Shown in pieces: positions 14,692 through 20,403 of a DNA stretch of 24,337 bases. Origin of the DNA: a virus; IMG/VR virus record IMGVR_UViG_3300018080_000583, positions 1-24,337 of that record; one strand, given 5' to 3'. The stretch's first letter is position 1; each line of letters opens with the position of its first letter. The notes under the pieces are model-generated. The model was not told where the DNA came from, searched no databases, and worked only from the letters and a program-made list of their open reading frames with translations. The position numbers and the translations under genes were made by a program.

Positions 14692-15312
14692 ATGGATTTA
14701 ATATTTGAAATACCTAAAGAAGTGTTAGAACTTAATGATGGTAAACCATTAGTAACGGTTGATTATATTAATGATTGGAAGGATTATTTAAACAGAAGGT
14801 TATTTATTAACTCAGATATTGATGATATTACTTTAGATGTAATTACTTATCACATTAATTCTTATAACAAAGAAGATGTAGGTTTACCAATCGAAAATAG
14901 AGTTCCAATTAAGTTATTTGTAAATTCAGATGGGGGAGGTTTATACGAGGGTATGCACATTTCTGATATAATCAGAATGTCCAAAACACCAGTATGGACT
15001 ATCTGTCAAAGTAGGGCTTATTCTTCTGGAGGTTTAATTTTTATATCTGGACATAAACGATTCTGTTATCCTTCAAGTAGTTTTTTATTACATAATGGAA
15101 GCATGGGTATAGGGGGTAAAACTGATAGTGTATTTGATAATATTGAATTTTCTAAAGGTTATGAAAAACATATAAAAAAATTGTTTTTAGAAAAAACAAA
15201 TATAACTTCTAAAATGTATGACGACAATTATAGAAGAGAGTGGTATATGGATAGTAATGATATGTTAAATTATGGGGTAACTGATGAAATAAGTAAAGAT
15301 CTTATATTTTAA
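14692..15312 (+). CDS. ClpP-like serine protease
   Basis: 206 residues from ATG 14692, with AAAGGAG eight bases upstream; the frame is open further left but this start is far better. ClpP-fold signatures: Phe-Val-Asn-Ser-Asp-Gly-Gly (oxyanion region), Ala109-Tyr-Ser111-Ser-Gly-Gly (nucleophile Ser111) and Leu-Leu-His134-Asn-Gly (catalytic His). The third residue is less clear: Glu183 or Asp187 in Arg-Glu-Trp-Tyr-Met-Asp, where ClpP usually has Asp. In phages ClpP-like proteins are often prohead proteases, but here no capsid or portal gene is near; the neighbours are a phosphoesterase and PhoH. A role in cleaving regulators or in a host-type Clp complex is possible. Confidence 0.82.
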   Translation: MDLIFEIPKEVLELNDGKPLVTVDYINDWKDYLNRRLFINSDIDDITLDVITYHINSYNKEDVGLPIENRVPIKLFVNSDGGGLYEGMHISDIIRMSKTPVWTICQSRAYSSGGLIFISGHKRFCYPSSSFLLHNGSMGIGGKTDSVFDNIEFSKGYEKHIKKLFLEKTNITSKMYDDNYRREWYMDSNDMLNYGVTDEISKDLIF

Positions 15313-15333
15313 AGAAAGGTAGATGATAAAGTT

Positions 15334-17424
15334 ATGAGTAACTACTTATTGGATACAAATATTTGTTTAAGATTCTTTGACAAAATATTAAATACTTATA
15401 AAGATTCAAATATATTTTTGTGTGAAACGGTATTATCGGAACTAGATAATCAAAAGTCTAGAGATGGAGAAGTAGGGTATCTTAGTAGAAGAGTTATAAG
15501 AACATTGTTTGAGATTAAGAAATATGGTAATTACAATGAATTTATACAATTAGAAAATGGTAACAGAATAAAATATGATCCACATTTAGATGAAGACTTA
15601 AATATATTATATGAAAATAATGATGATAGGATAATTTCTTCTTTAAGTTACTGCAATAAAGTATATGGAGAAACAACTTTAATAAGTAATGATTTTTTAA
15701 TATCAATAAAAGCAAGTGGTTTAGGCTTTAAAACCATGTTTCTTGAAGATGATGATAGGTTTTTATATGATGAATTTAGAGGAATTAAATTTATCGATTT
15801 AGAAAAAGTACCTCCTAAAATATTAAGTCAACATTATGAAAATCCAAACGAAAATATATTTGGATTAGTGGAAAATGAATATTTAATTTTAATGGACAAT
15901 GGTAAAAGAAAGGGGGAAATCAAAAGATGGGGTAAAGGAAAATTTAATAGGTTGAAATACAAAGAATTTGCAGTAGAACCAAAAGATGATTTTCAGGCGT
16001 GTGCTTTAGACTTATTGTGTAATAGAGAAATACCTATAAAAATTATTACAGGTAAGTTTGGTTCTGGCAAAAGTCAGCCACTATATTCTAAAATATTAAC
16101 TCCAACGGGTTTTGTTGAGATGGGTAGTTTAAGTATAGGAGATTTAGTAATCGGTCAAAATGGAGTTCCTACAAAGATAACTGGGATATTTCCACAAGGT
16201 ATAAAAGATAATTATAGAATTTATTTTACAGACGATTCTTATACTGAATGTTGTGATGATCATTTATGGAAATATAGAACTTATAGAAATCAAAGTTATA
16301 AAGTAGATAGTTTGAAAAATATAATGGATAAAAAAGATGTATTTATACCAAATTGTAAACCAATAATATTTAATGAAAATAAACACAATATTCCTCCATA
16401 TTTGTTAGGTATAATTTTAGGAGATAATTTTGTTATTGATGAAATAAGTTCTAAGTTAGTAGATATTAACTCAAATTTATTTGAATTAGATTTAAAACTT
16501 TATGATACACATTTTATAAAACAAGAACTAATGAAACTGGGACTTTTAAATGAAAAATTCATACCGAAAGAATATTTACTAGATTCAGTTCAAAATAGAA
16601 AAGATTTATTATCTGGGTTGTTAGATTCAGAATCTAAATTAGGCGAATCTCTAATATTAGAATATAAAACAAAATCTGAAAAATTCAAGGATGACATAGT
16701 ATGGTTGTTAAATAGTCTGGGAAGAAGATGTAAAATTAAAAAATTAAATGAAGACTATGTTATATATATAAATTCTTTTGAGGAAGACATGAAAGTTAAA
16801 AAGATTGAAAAGATAGGTCAGACTGAAATGCAATGTATAAGCGTAGAAAATGAAGATCATCTATACATTACTGATAATTTTATAGTTACACATAATACGT
16901 TTCTATCTTGTCAACAATTATTTAAAGATTTTAGAGATAACAAATACAATAAGTTAGTTTTATGTAGACAAGCGGAAGGAGATACCGATTCAGAGCAACT
17001 TGGTTATTTAAAAGGTGGATATAGTGAAAAAAGTGAGCCTTTCTTTATGCCGATAATGGATAATTTAGGATTTGATGCTTATAGTATAGAGGCAATGCAA
17101 AAAAAAGAAGAATTAGAAATGGTTATACCTTATTACTTGAAGGGTAGAAGCTTTAATGGGGATGTTGCAATATATGTTGATGAGGCAGAAGATTTAACAA
17201 TTAAAACATTAAAACTTATAGGTAGTAGAATAGGGCAAAATGAAAAGGGTGAGTCTGGAACTGTAGTATTTGCTGGGGACTATGCACAAACTGAAAAAAA
17301 ATATCAAAAAAATAATGGACTTTTATTTTTAATAAATAAAACTAAAGATAGCCCATTAGTAGGATATGTAGATTTAGACGTTGATTATCGAAGCGAAGCT
17401 AGTAAAGTTTTTGCTGATTTATAA
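15334..17424 (+). CDS. PIN-PhoH protein (RNase plus ATPase) with an intein
   Basis: 696 residues before splicing, about 421 after. Residues 1-130 are a PIN RNase domain: Leu-Leu-Asp7-Thr-Asn, Val-Leu-Ser-Glu36-Leu-Asp, Asp97-Asp98-Arg, and Ile-Ser-Asn-Asp120. The PhoH ATPase follows. Its Walker A begins Gly-Lys-Phe-Gly-Ser-Gly-Lys at 240-246, is interrupted by the intein (247-521) and resumes with Thr522-Phe-Leu. Walker B is Ile-Tyr-Val-Asp616-Glu617-Ala-Glu-Asp. The end has Val-Asp-Tyr-Arg-Ser. PIN-PhoH proteins are RNA helicase/nucleases in bacteria; the phage role is unclear. It is the last gene of the long operon, before a strong terminator. Splicing should be needed for ATP binding. Confidence 0.9.
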   Translation: MSNYLLDTNICLRFFDKILNTYKDSNIFLCETVLSELDNQKSRDGEVGYLSRRVIRTLFEIKKYGNYNEFIQLENGNRIKYDPHLDEDLNILYENNDDRIISSLSYCNKVYGETTLISNDFLISIKASGLGFKTMFLEDDDRFLYDEFRGIKFIDLEKVPPKILSQHYENPNENIFGLVENEYLILMDNGKRKGEIKRWGKGKFNRLKYKEFAVEPKDDFQACALDLLCNREIPIKIITGKFGSGKSQPLYSKILTPTGFVEMGSLSIGDLVIGQNGVPTKITGIFPQGIKDNYRIYFTDDSYTECCDDHLWKYRTYRNQSYKVDSLKNIMDKKDVFIPNCKPIIFNENKHNIPPYLLGIILGDNFVIDEISSKLVDINSNLFELDLKLYDTHFIKQELMKLGLLNEKFIPKEYLLDSVQNRKDLLSGLLDSESKLGESLILEYKTKSEKFKDDIVWLLNSLGRRCKIKKLNEDYVIYINSFEEDMKVKKIEKIGQTEMQCISVENEDHLYITDNFIVTHNTFLSCQQLFKDFRDNKYNKLVLCRQAEGDTDSEQLGYLKGGYSEKSEPFFMPIMDNLGFDAYSIEAMQKKEELEMVIPYYLKGRSFNGDVAIYVDEAEDLTIKTLKLIGSRIGQNEKGESGTVVFAGDYAQTEKKYQKNNGLLFLINKTKDSPLVGYVDLDVDYRSEASKVFADL
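16072..16896 (+). other. Intein (275 residues) with reduced LAGLIDADG-like region
   Basis: Intein residues 247-521 of the PhoH product. Block A begins Ser247-Gln-Pro-Leu-Tyr-Ser-Lys-Ile-Leu-Thr-Pro. Block B is Thr-Glu-Cys-Cys-Asp-Asp-His310. Blocks F and G end in His-Leu-Tyr-Ile-Thr-Asp-Asn-Phe-Ile-Val-Thr-His520-Asn521, followed by Thr522. The splice rejoins Gly-Ser-Gly-Lys to Thr, restoring a Walker A. Between B and F, Leu-Leu-Gly-Ile-Ile-Leu-Gly-Asp-Asn (357-365) and Leu-Leu-Ser-Gly-Leu-Leu-Asp-Ser-Glu-Ser (425-434) look like decayed LAGLIDADG motifs set about 65 residues apart, shorter than usual, so the homing nuclease is probably inactive. Ser1, His-Asn and Thr+1 are compatible with normal splicing. 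Confidence 0.9.
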
Positions 17425-17437
17425 TAAATAAATTTGT

Positions 17438-17465
17438 GGAGTAGAAAATATTCTACTCCTTTTTT
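17438..17465 (+). terminator. Rho-independent terminator after the PhoH gene
   Basis: GGAGTAGAA (17438-17446) and TTCTACTCC (17451-17459) form a perfect 9-bp stem with an AATA loop, followed by six T. It lies 14 bases after the PhoH stop and closes the long operon. Confidence 0.92.
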
Positions 17466-17475
17466 AATTTTAATA

Positions 17476-17504
17476 TTGACAAAATATAATATATGTGTTA
17501 TACT
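17476..17504 (+). promoter_or_regulatory. Sigma-70 promoter of the second transcription unit
   Basis: TTGACA (17476-17481) and TATACT (17499-17504) with an exact 17-base spacer, directly after the terminator. It would drive the small genes from 17555 to the terminator at 19178. Confidence 0.85.
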
Positions 17505-17554
17505 AGAGTATGTAAGGCAATAAAACAGTGATTTTATAGAAAGGAGAGAGACCA

Positions 17555-17705
17555 ATGCCATCTTGTAAAGATTGTAAATATTTACATACTCTATACAAAC
17601 ATCCATCTAATATTATTTTTAGTTGACAGATCAAAGCAACATATAGACGACGAAAAAGCACTTGATGAAATAATGCAATATCTTATAAAATATTTTTACA
17701 ATTAA
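17555..17705 (+). pseudogene. Small gene with an apparent frameshift
   Basis: ATG 17555 has an excellent AAAGGAGAG upstream and starts Met-Pro-Ser-Cys-Lys-Asp-Cys-Lys-Tyr-Leu-His, a CxxC-like zinc-binding start, but stops at TGA 17624-17626 after 23 codons. A different frame is open across the A/T-rich stretch near 17611-17621 and continues Leu-Val-Asp-Arg-Ser-Lys-Gln-His-Ile-Asp-Asp-Glu-Lys-Ala-Leu to TAA 17703-17705. That stop lies directly before the next ribosome binding site, as expected of a real operon gene. One insertion or deletion near the T run would join them into about 50 residues. It could be a broken gene, a programmed frameshift or a sequencing error. Confidence 0.45.
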
Positions 17706-17713
17706 AGGAGGAA

Positions 17714-18124
17714 ATGATGAGAAGTAAATATTTAGAAGAATTAGGAGTACCAAGTAACGAGTTGTCATGGAATTTATGCACTGAAGACAAAAGAAATAAT
17801 AAAGAATGGAAAAAACAAAGAGAAGAATTAGGCTTTGATGATAGAGACACATGGAACTTAGATTGGACGTTAATATGTCTAATATATCCTAGATTAAAAC
17901 AATATTTAAAAGTAGCTTCTAATTTAGTAGATCTAGATTACCATAAGGTTACGTATGGAGAAGATAATAAAGAATATACAGAACGACAAATAATAGAAAT
18001 GATTTTAGAAATATTTGAAAGTCATATAAAAGAAAGAGATAATATTGATTATGTATATGATAAAAAAAAGATGCAAGAAGCTTTTAGTTTGTTGGGATTA
18101 ATACTGCCTGCTTTATGGTGGTAG
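17714..18124 (+). CDS. Conserved-looking phage protein of unknown function (136 aa)
   Basis: ATG 17714 (or the next codon, ATG 17717, better spaced from AAAGGAGG at 17704-17711). The middle carries Gly-Phe-Asp-Asp-Arg-Asp-Thr-Trp-Asn-Leu-Asp, then Ile-Tyr-Pro-Arg-Leu-Lys-Gln-Tyr, and later Tyr-Thr-Glu-Arg-Gln. The end is hydrophobic (Leu-Gly-Leu-Ile-Leu-Pro-Ala-Leu-Trp-Trp). I recall similar Asp-Arg-x-Thr-Trp-Asn-Leu-Asp proteins in gut phages, function unknown. It is probably soluble and helical. Confidence 0.68.
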   Translation: MMRSKYLEELGVPSNELSWNLCTEDKRNNKEWKKQREELGFDDRDTWNLDWTLICLIYPRLKQYLKVASNLVDLDYHKVTYGEDNKEYTERQIIEMILEIFESHIKERDNIDYVYDKKKMQEAFSLLGLILPALWW

Positions 18125-18170
18125 ATTTTAAATAAAAGAACTATTTTATAAAGAAAGGAGAGATATAAAA

Positions 18171-18257
18171 ATGCTATATTTTTGGGATAGCTTTTTAGAA
18201 GTTGAAAGAATAAGAAAATATAGAAATAATTGGGAGAAAAAGGAGGATATGACATGA
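18171..18257 (+). CDS. Very small ORF (28 aa)
   Basis: ATG 18171 is preceded by a strong AAAGGAGAG (18153-18162), which is why this short frame is reported. It reads Met-Leu-Tyr-Phe-Trp-Asp-Ser-Phe-Leu-Glu and turns highly charged. The TGA overlaps the next gene's ATG (ATGA), and its 3' part encodes that gene's AAAGGAGG. It may be a real micropeptide or a leader for translational coupling. Confidence 0.45.
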   Translation: MLYFWDSFLEVERIRKYRNNWEKKEDMT

Positions 18258-18451
18258 AAATAGAGCCAAATTGTATTTATGAATCATATGAATTAAGCGG
18301 ACATGCTAGACATCGTTATATTTATACATGGATCAATGAAAATGGGAAACTCGTAGCAAATAATACATATCATCATGGAGATTTTAAAAAAACTTTTGAT
18401 TCCTATGAATATAGTTACGACATTAAGAAATTAGAAGAGATGGAGGAGTGA
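18254..18451 (+). CDS. Small hypothetical protein (65 aa)
   Basis: ATG 18254 with AAAGGAGG seven bases upstream; the frame is open further left, but without a better site. It is rich in His and Tyr (Gly-His-Ala-Arg-His-Arg-Tyr-Ile-Tyr, then Thr-Tyr-His-His-Gly-Asp-Phe) and ends in an acidic helix. No family was recognised. It sits five bases before the next start, within the same operon. Confidence 0.62.
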   Translation: MKIEPNCIYESYELSGHARHRYIYTWINENGKLVANNTYHHGDFKKTFDSYEYSYDIKKLEEMEE

Positions 18452-18455
18452 TAAA

Positions 18456-19184
18456 ATGTTAAAAGTTAAAAATACAAGAGTTTATGGATTAGAAGAAAGT
18501 ATAATTGCAAGTGGATACCCCATGATGGTAAATACACCAGATGAAGATGAATTTAACAACCTATCAAACATATTGGAAGATGAATATTTTGGAAGTATAA
18601 TAGACGATACTCCATTGCCAGAAGATTGTAAAAAACATTTCAATAGAGCAGAGAAATTATTTAATGCAAAATCTGGATCAGGACATTCATGTGCCTCGAA
18701 AGGGATTGTGGTTCAATGCGATATAACCTATCCACAATATTGGAGTTTACAATTTCAACGTTACCACTTTTCAGACATTATTTCTAGCCAAAGTAAGATG
18801 CACAAAATCACAAAGATGCCGATCAAAGATTGTTGTAATAAATACGTAGATAACATAATTATAGAAAACCTCAACAAGTGGATTAGTATTTATAATAACT
18901 ACGAAGATAATAAAACCACTGATCTAACTAAAAAACAAATATTTATGAAGATAATTTCCAATACACCAATGGGATTAGAGATGACTATGCGAGTAACAAA
19001 CAATTATCTACAACTTCAAGGACAATACTATCAAAGAATGAATCATAAATTAGAAGACTGGTGGAGATATTGTGCTTGGGCAGAATCTTTACCAATGTTT
19101 GTGGAATTTATGCTTAATGGAGAAAGGAAGTTTACAAACGAATACGCAGAACCATTGAAACCAGAATATGTTTGGACAGAGTAG
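18456..19184 (+). CDS. Distant ThyX-like phage protein (tentative)
   Basis: 242 residues. GGAGGAG lies seven bases before ATG 18456. Residues 74-117 (Gly-Ser-Gly-His-Ser, a strand, then Phe-Gln-Arg102-Tyr-His-Phe and Ser110-Ser-Gln-Ser-Lys-Met-His116) recall the region around the RHR-x(7)-S signature of flavin-dependent thymidylate synthases. The C-terminal part (Arg-Val-Thr-Asn-Asn-Tyr-Leu-Gln-Leu, then Trp-Arg-Tyr-Cys-Ala-Trp-Ala) has the helical pattern that follows it. The classical RHR signature is not intact, so activity is unproven. With dUTPase and dNMP kinase upstream, a dTMP role would fit. I recall similar unnamed proteins in other phages. The gene ends in a terminator. Confidence 0.55.
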   Translation: MLKVKNTRVYGLEESIIASGYPMMVNTPDEDEFNNLSNILEDEYFGSIIDDTPLPEDCKKHFNRAEKLFNAKSGSGHSCASKGIVVQCDITYPQYWSLQFQRYHFSDIISSQSKMHKITKMPIKDCCNKYVDNIIIENLNKWISIYNNYEDNKTTDLTKKQIFMKIISNTPMGLEMTMRVTNNYLQLQGQYYQRMNHKLEDWWRYCAWAESLPMFVEFMLNGERKFTNEYAEPLKPEYVWTE

Positions 19185-19208
19185 AGAAATTTACTCTTTT
19201 TAATTTTT
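19178..19208 (+). terminator. Rho-independent terminator overlapping a stop codon
   Basis: AGAGTAGA (19178-19185) pairs with TTTACTCT (19190-19197) around a GAAA loop (one G-T pair), followed by a T-rich tail. The TAG of the ThyX-like gene lies inside the stem. Confidence 0.82.
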
Positions 19209-19212
19209 AGGG

Positions 19213-19241
19213 TTGACTTAATTTTATGTTTATGGTATAAT
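19213..19241 (+). promoter_or_regulatory. Sigma-70 promoter upstream of repeat copy 2
   Basis: TTGACT (19213-19218) and TATAAT (19236-19241), 17 bases apart, with an extended TGG before the -10. Transcription would start near 19248 and run through AAAGGAG (19257-19263), the short ORF and the 43-nt repeat towards the recombinase. Confidence 0.82.
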
Positions 19242-19274
19242 TGTATTAAGAAAATAAAAGGAGTGTGAATTAAG

Positions 19275-19376
19275 ATGTGTCAACTACTCACAAAAAAGCT
19301 GAGCAAGGATGCCGCCGGATTCATCCGTGCAGAGTTTCAGATTGAAAAATATAGATTTTACTGTTTTAGGAGTTGA
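19275..19376 (+). CDS. Short ORF containing repeat copy 2 (33 aa)
   Basis: ATG 19275 lies eleven bases after AAAGGAG and behind a near-consensus promoter. Residues 9-22 (Leu-Ser-Lys-Asp-Ala-Ala-Gly-Phe-Ile-Arg-Ala-Glu-Phe-Gln) come from the 43-nt repeat and match ORF 155-313 at 13 of 14 positions. Its TGA overlaps the -35 box of the recombinase promoter. The tail after the repeat has normal AT-rich composition. It could be a small peptide, or the transcript itself may be the functional product. Confidence 0.4.
   Translation: MCQLLTKKLSKDAAGFIRAEFQIEKYRFYCFRS
19298..19340 (+). repeat. 43-nt GC-rich structured repeat, copy 2
   Basis: Same orientation as copy 1 (169-211), with 39 of 43 bases identical. 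The CGGA/TCCG stem, its loop of four, and the outer CTGA/TCAG pairing are kept; one pair of the lower stem is lost through the T to C change at 19313. It lies between two promoters and about 100 bases before the recombinase start. Confidence 0.75.
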
Positions 19377-19402
19377 CTTTTAATGTCTTAATATGTTAAA
19401 AT
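19373..19402 (+). promoter_or_regulatory. Promoter of the recombinase gene
   Basis: TTGACT (19373-19378) and an extended -10 (TGT then TAAAAT, 19394-19402) with an 18-base spacer. The transcript would have a short leader before GAGGGG (19425-19430) and the TTG start at 19438. Confidence 0.65.
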
Positions 19403-19437
19403 ATAGTAAATGTAAGTCGTTCAAGAGGGGTGATAAT

Positions 19438-20007
19438 TTGAAAAAAATATCTAAAAATTTCACATGTAAACCTATCAAAAATAGAAAAACTATTGAAAAA
19501 ATATTTTTGATTGCCGAAATTAAAAATCAAAGATTGTTGTGTATGATTAAATTACAACTTAATCTCGGATTGAGAATTTCAGATATTGTAAAATTAAAAG
19601 TATCTGACTTTGAAAATGATCATGTGTATATTAAAGAAAAGAAAACTGATAAGTATAACAGAATTAAAATTAATGATGAACTTAAAAAATTTATACAGGA
19701 ATACATCTATAGAAATGAATTGAAGTTATCGGACTATCTTTTACAAAGTCGAAAAGGGGAGAATCAACATATTACAACCAGACAGGCAAATCGAGATCTT
19801 GAGTATATCAAAGAAAAGTTGAAACTAGAATATTTTTCTAGTCATAGCTTAAGAAAAACATTTGGATATTTTGCTTATATGCAGTCAAAGGGTAATTTGC
19901 CTCTATTGATGAAGAGATTCAATCACAGTAGCCAGGCAATGACTTTGCGGTATATTGGAATAGAGCAGGAGCAACTTGACGATTTAGCTGAATTGGTGTC
20001 GTTTTAA
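19438..20007 (+). CDS. Short tyrosine recombinase (integrase/invertase)
   Basis: 189 residues from TTG 19438 (GAGGGG seven bases upstream). It has the complete catalytic set: Arg46 (Leu-Gly-Leu-Arg-Ile-Ser), a beta-hairpin Lys (Lys-Glu-Lys-Lys-Thr-Asp-Lys), His136-Ser-Leu-Arg139, His163 (Phe-Asn-His-Ser-Ser) and the nucleophile Tyr172 (Leu-Arg-Tyr-Ile-Gly). The N-terminal core-binding (SAM-like) domain of normal phage integrases is absent. The size is that of FimB/FimE-type invertases and of some minimal integrases. As the last gene before a non-coding repeat-rich stretch, it may integrate the phage there; as a neighbour of hsdMS it could alternatively invert DNA. An upstream ATG (19393) overlaps the promoter and is less likely. 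Confidence 0.85.
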   Translation: MKKISKNFTCKPIKNRKTIEKIFLIAEIKNQRLLCMIKLQLNLGLRISDIVKLKVSDFENDHVYIKEKKTDKYNRIKINDELKKFIQEYIYRNELKLSDYLLQSRKGENQHITTRQANRDLEYIKEKLKLEYFSSHSLRKTFGYFAYMQSKGNLPLLMKRFNHSSQAMTLRYIGIEQEQLDDLAELVSF

Positions 20008-20042
20008 TGAAAAGAAATATATATTCAAAAAACCTCAAAAAG

Positions 20043-20064
20043 TTAATACTTTGTTAACACTTTG
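20043..20064 (+). repeat. Tandem 11-bp repeat just after the recombinase gene
   Basis: TTAATACTTTG (20043-20053) is followed directly by TTAACACTTTG (20054-20064), ten of eleven bases equal. The two also create GTTAA/TTAAC half-sites. Direct repeats in this position are candidate recombinase arm sites. Confidence 0.55.
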
Positions 20065-20142
20065 CAATTAAAAATATGGTATACTTTTAAAAGCACTGTA
20101 GGATTTTCTATTTATAATAATTATAATTTGATTAATTAGAGG

Positions 20143-20213
20143 TAGTTCGGATATAATGAAAATAGAGAATAATATGCGAATATAATAAGAACTTAGTTTC
20201 GGATATAAAATAG
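20143..20213 (+). repeat. Degenerate repeats of a CGGATATAA word
   Basis: TAGTTCGGATATAA (20143-20156), GCGAATATAA (20176-20185) and TAGTTTCGGATATAA (20194-20208) share a core, and the first and third are both followed by AAATAG. Spacing is about 25-30 bases. They could be protein-binding sites. Confidence 0.45.
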
Positions 20214-20310
20214 TTATGTGAACAGAAATCAACCTGTTTGTGGCACTAATAAAGTATAATCTGACTTATTGAAAAAAGCATAAAACCGCCCCCTAAAAGC
20301 AAATTTCCGG

Positions 20311-20325
20311 CTGACATCGTGTCAG
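20311..20325 (+). repeat. Short perfect inverted repeat
   Basis: CTGACA (20311-20316) and TGTCAG (20320-20325) with a TCG spacer, in a GC-richer patch upstream of the hsdM promoter. It could be an operator or a recombination half-site pair. Confidence 0.45.
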
Positions 20326-20361
20326 ACTAAGTTAAAATATACTGAAAAAAATTAAGAAAAA

Positions 20362-20370
20362 TGTTATAAT
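20362..20370 (+). promoter_or_regulatory. Extended -10 promoter of hsdM
   Basis: TG-T-TATAAT at 20362-20370, with no good -35 box (ACTGAA at 20341-20346 is 18 bases upstream). AAGGAA at 20391-20396 and ATG 20404 follow at the expected distances. Confidence 0.6.
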
Positions 20371-20403
20371 CTATTGAAATCTAATAAAGAAAGGAAGTAG
20401 AAA

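Larger units (their letters stand above)
20008..20403 (+). other. Non-coding boundary region, possible attachment site
   Basis: No supported gene in these 396 bases. Visible elements: tandem 11-mers (20043-20064), repeated CGGATATAA-type words (20143-20213), a TGG-TATACT extended -10 box (20077-20085) with no gene soon after it, a GC-richer patch with five consecutive C (about 20285-20330) and a palindrome (20311-20325). The hsdM promoter ends it. The position right after an integrase gene is where a phage attachment site is expected, so the prophage-host junction may lie here; inference only. Confidence 0.5.

Noticed and set aside
16075-16896. Intein beginning with Gln248 (a rare Gln1 intein)
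   Set aside because: Starting one residue earlier at Ser247 gives a normal Ser1 nucleophile, and splicing then restores Gly-Lys-Thr, the usual PhoH Walker A ending. The Gln start would leave Gly-Lys-Ser-Thr, with an extra residue.
17385-17852. Minus-strand small ORFs across the PhoH terminator and second promoter
   Set aside because: They cross a clear terminator and promoter on the plus strand, are low-complexity hydrophobic frames typical of AT-rich antisense DNA, and lack start signals.
169-19340. The 43-nt repeats as attL and attR of the integrated phage
   Set aside because: Not accepted as the call: the recombinase lies outside the interval they enclose, the copies differ at four positions, and the interval has no structural genes. 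It is kept only as one of several possibilities.
20077-20085. Promoter at 20080 for an unseen gene
   Set aside because: There is an extended -10 box, but no acceptable -35 at a proper distance and no open frame with a ribosome binding site for over 300 bases.
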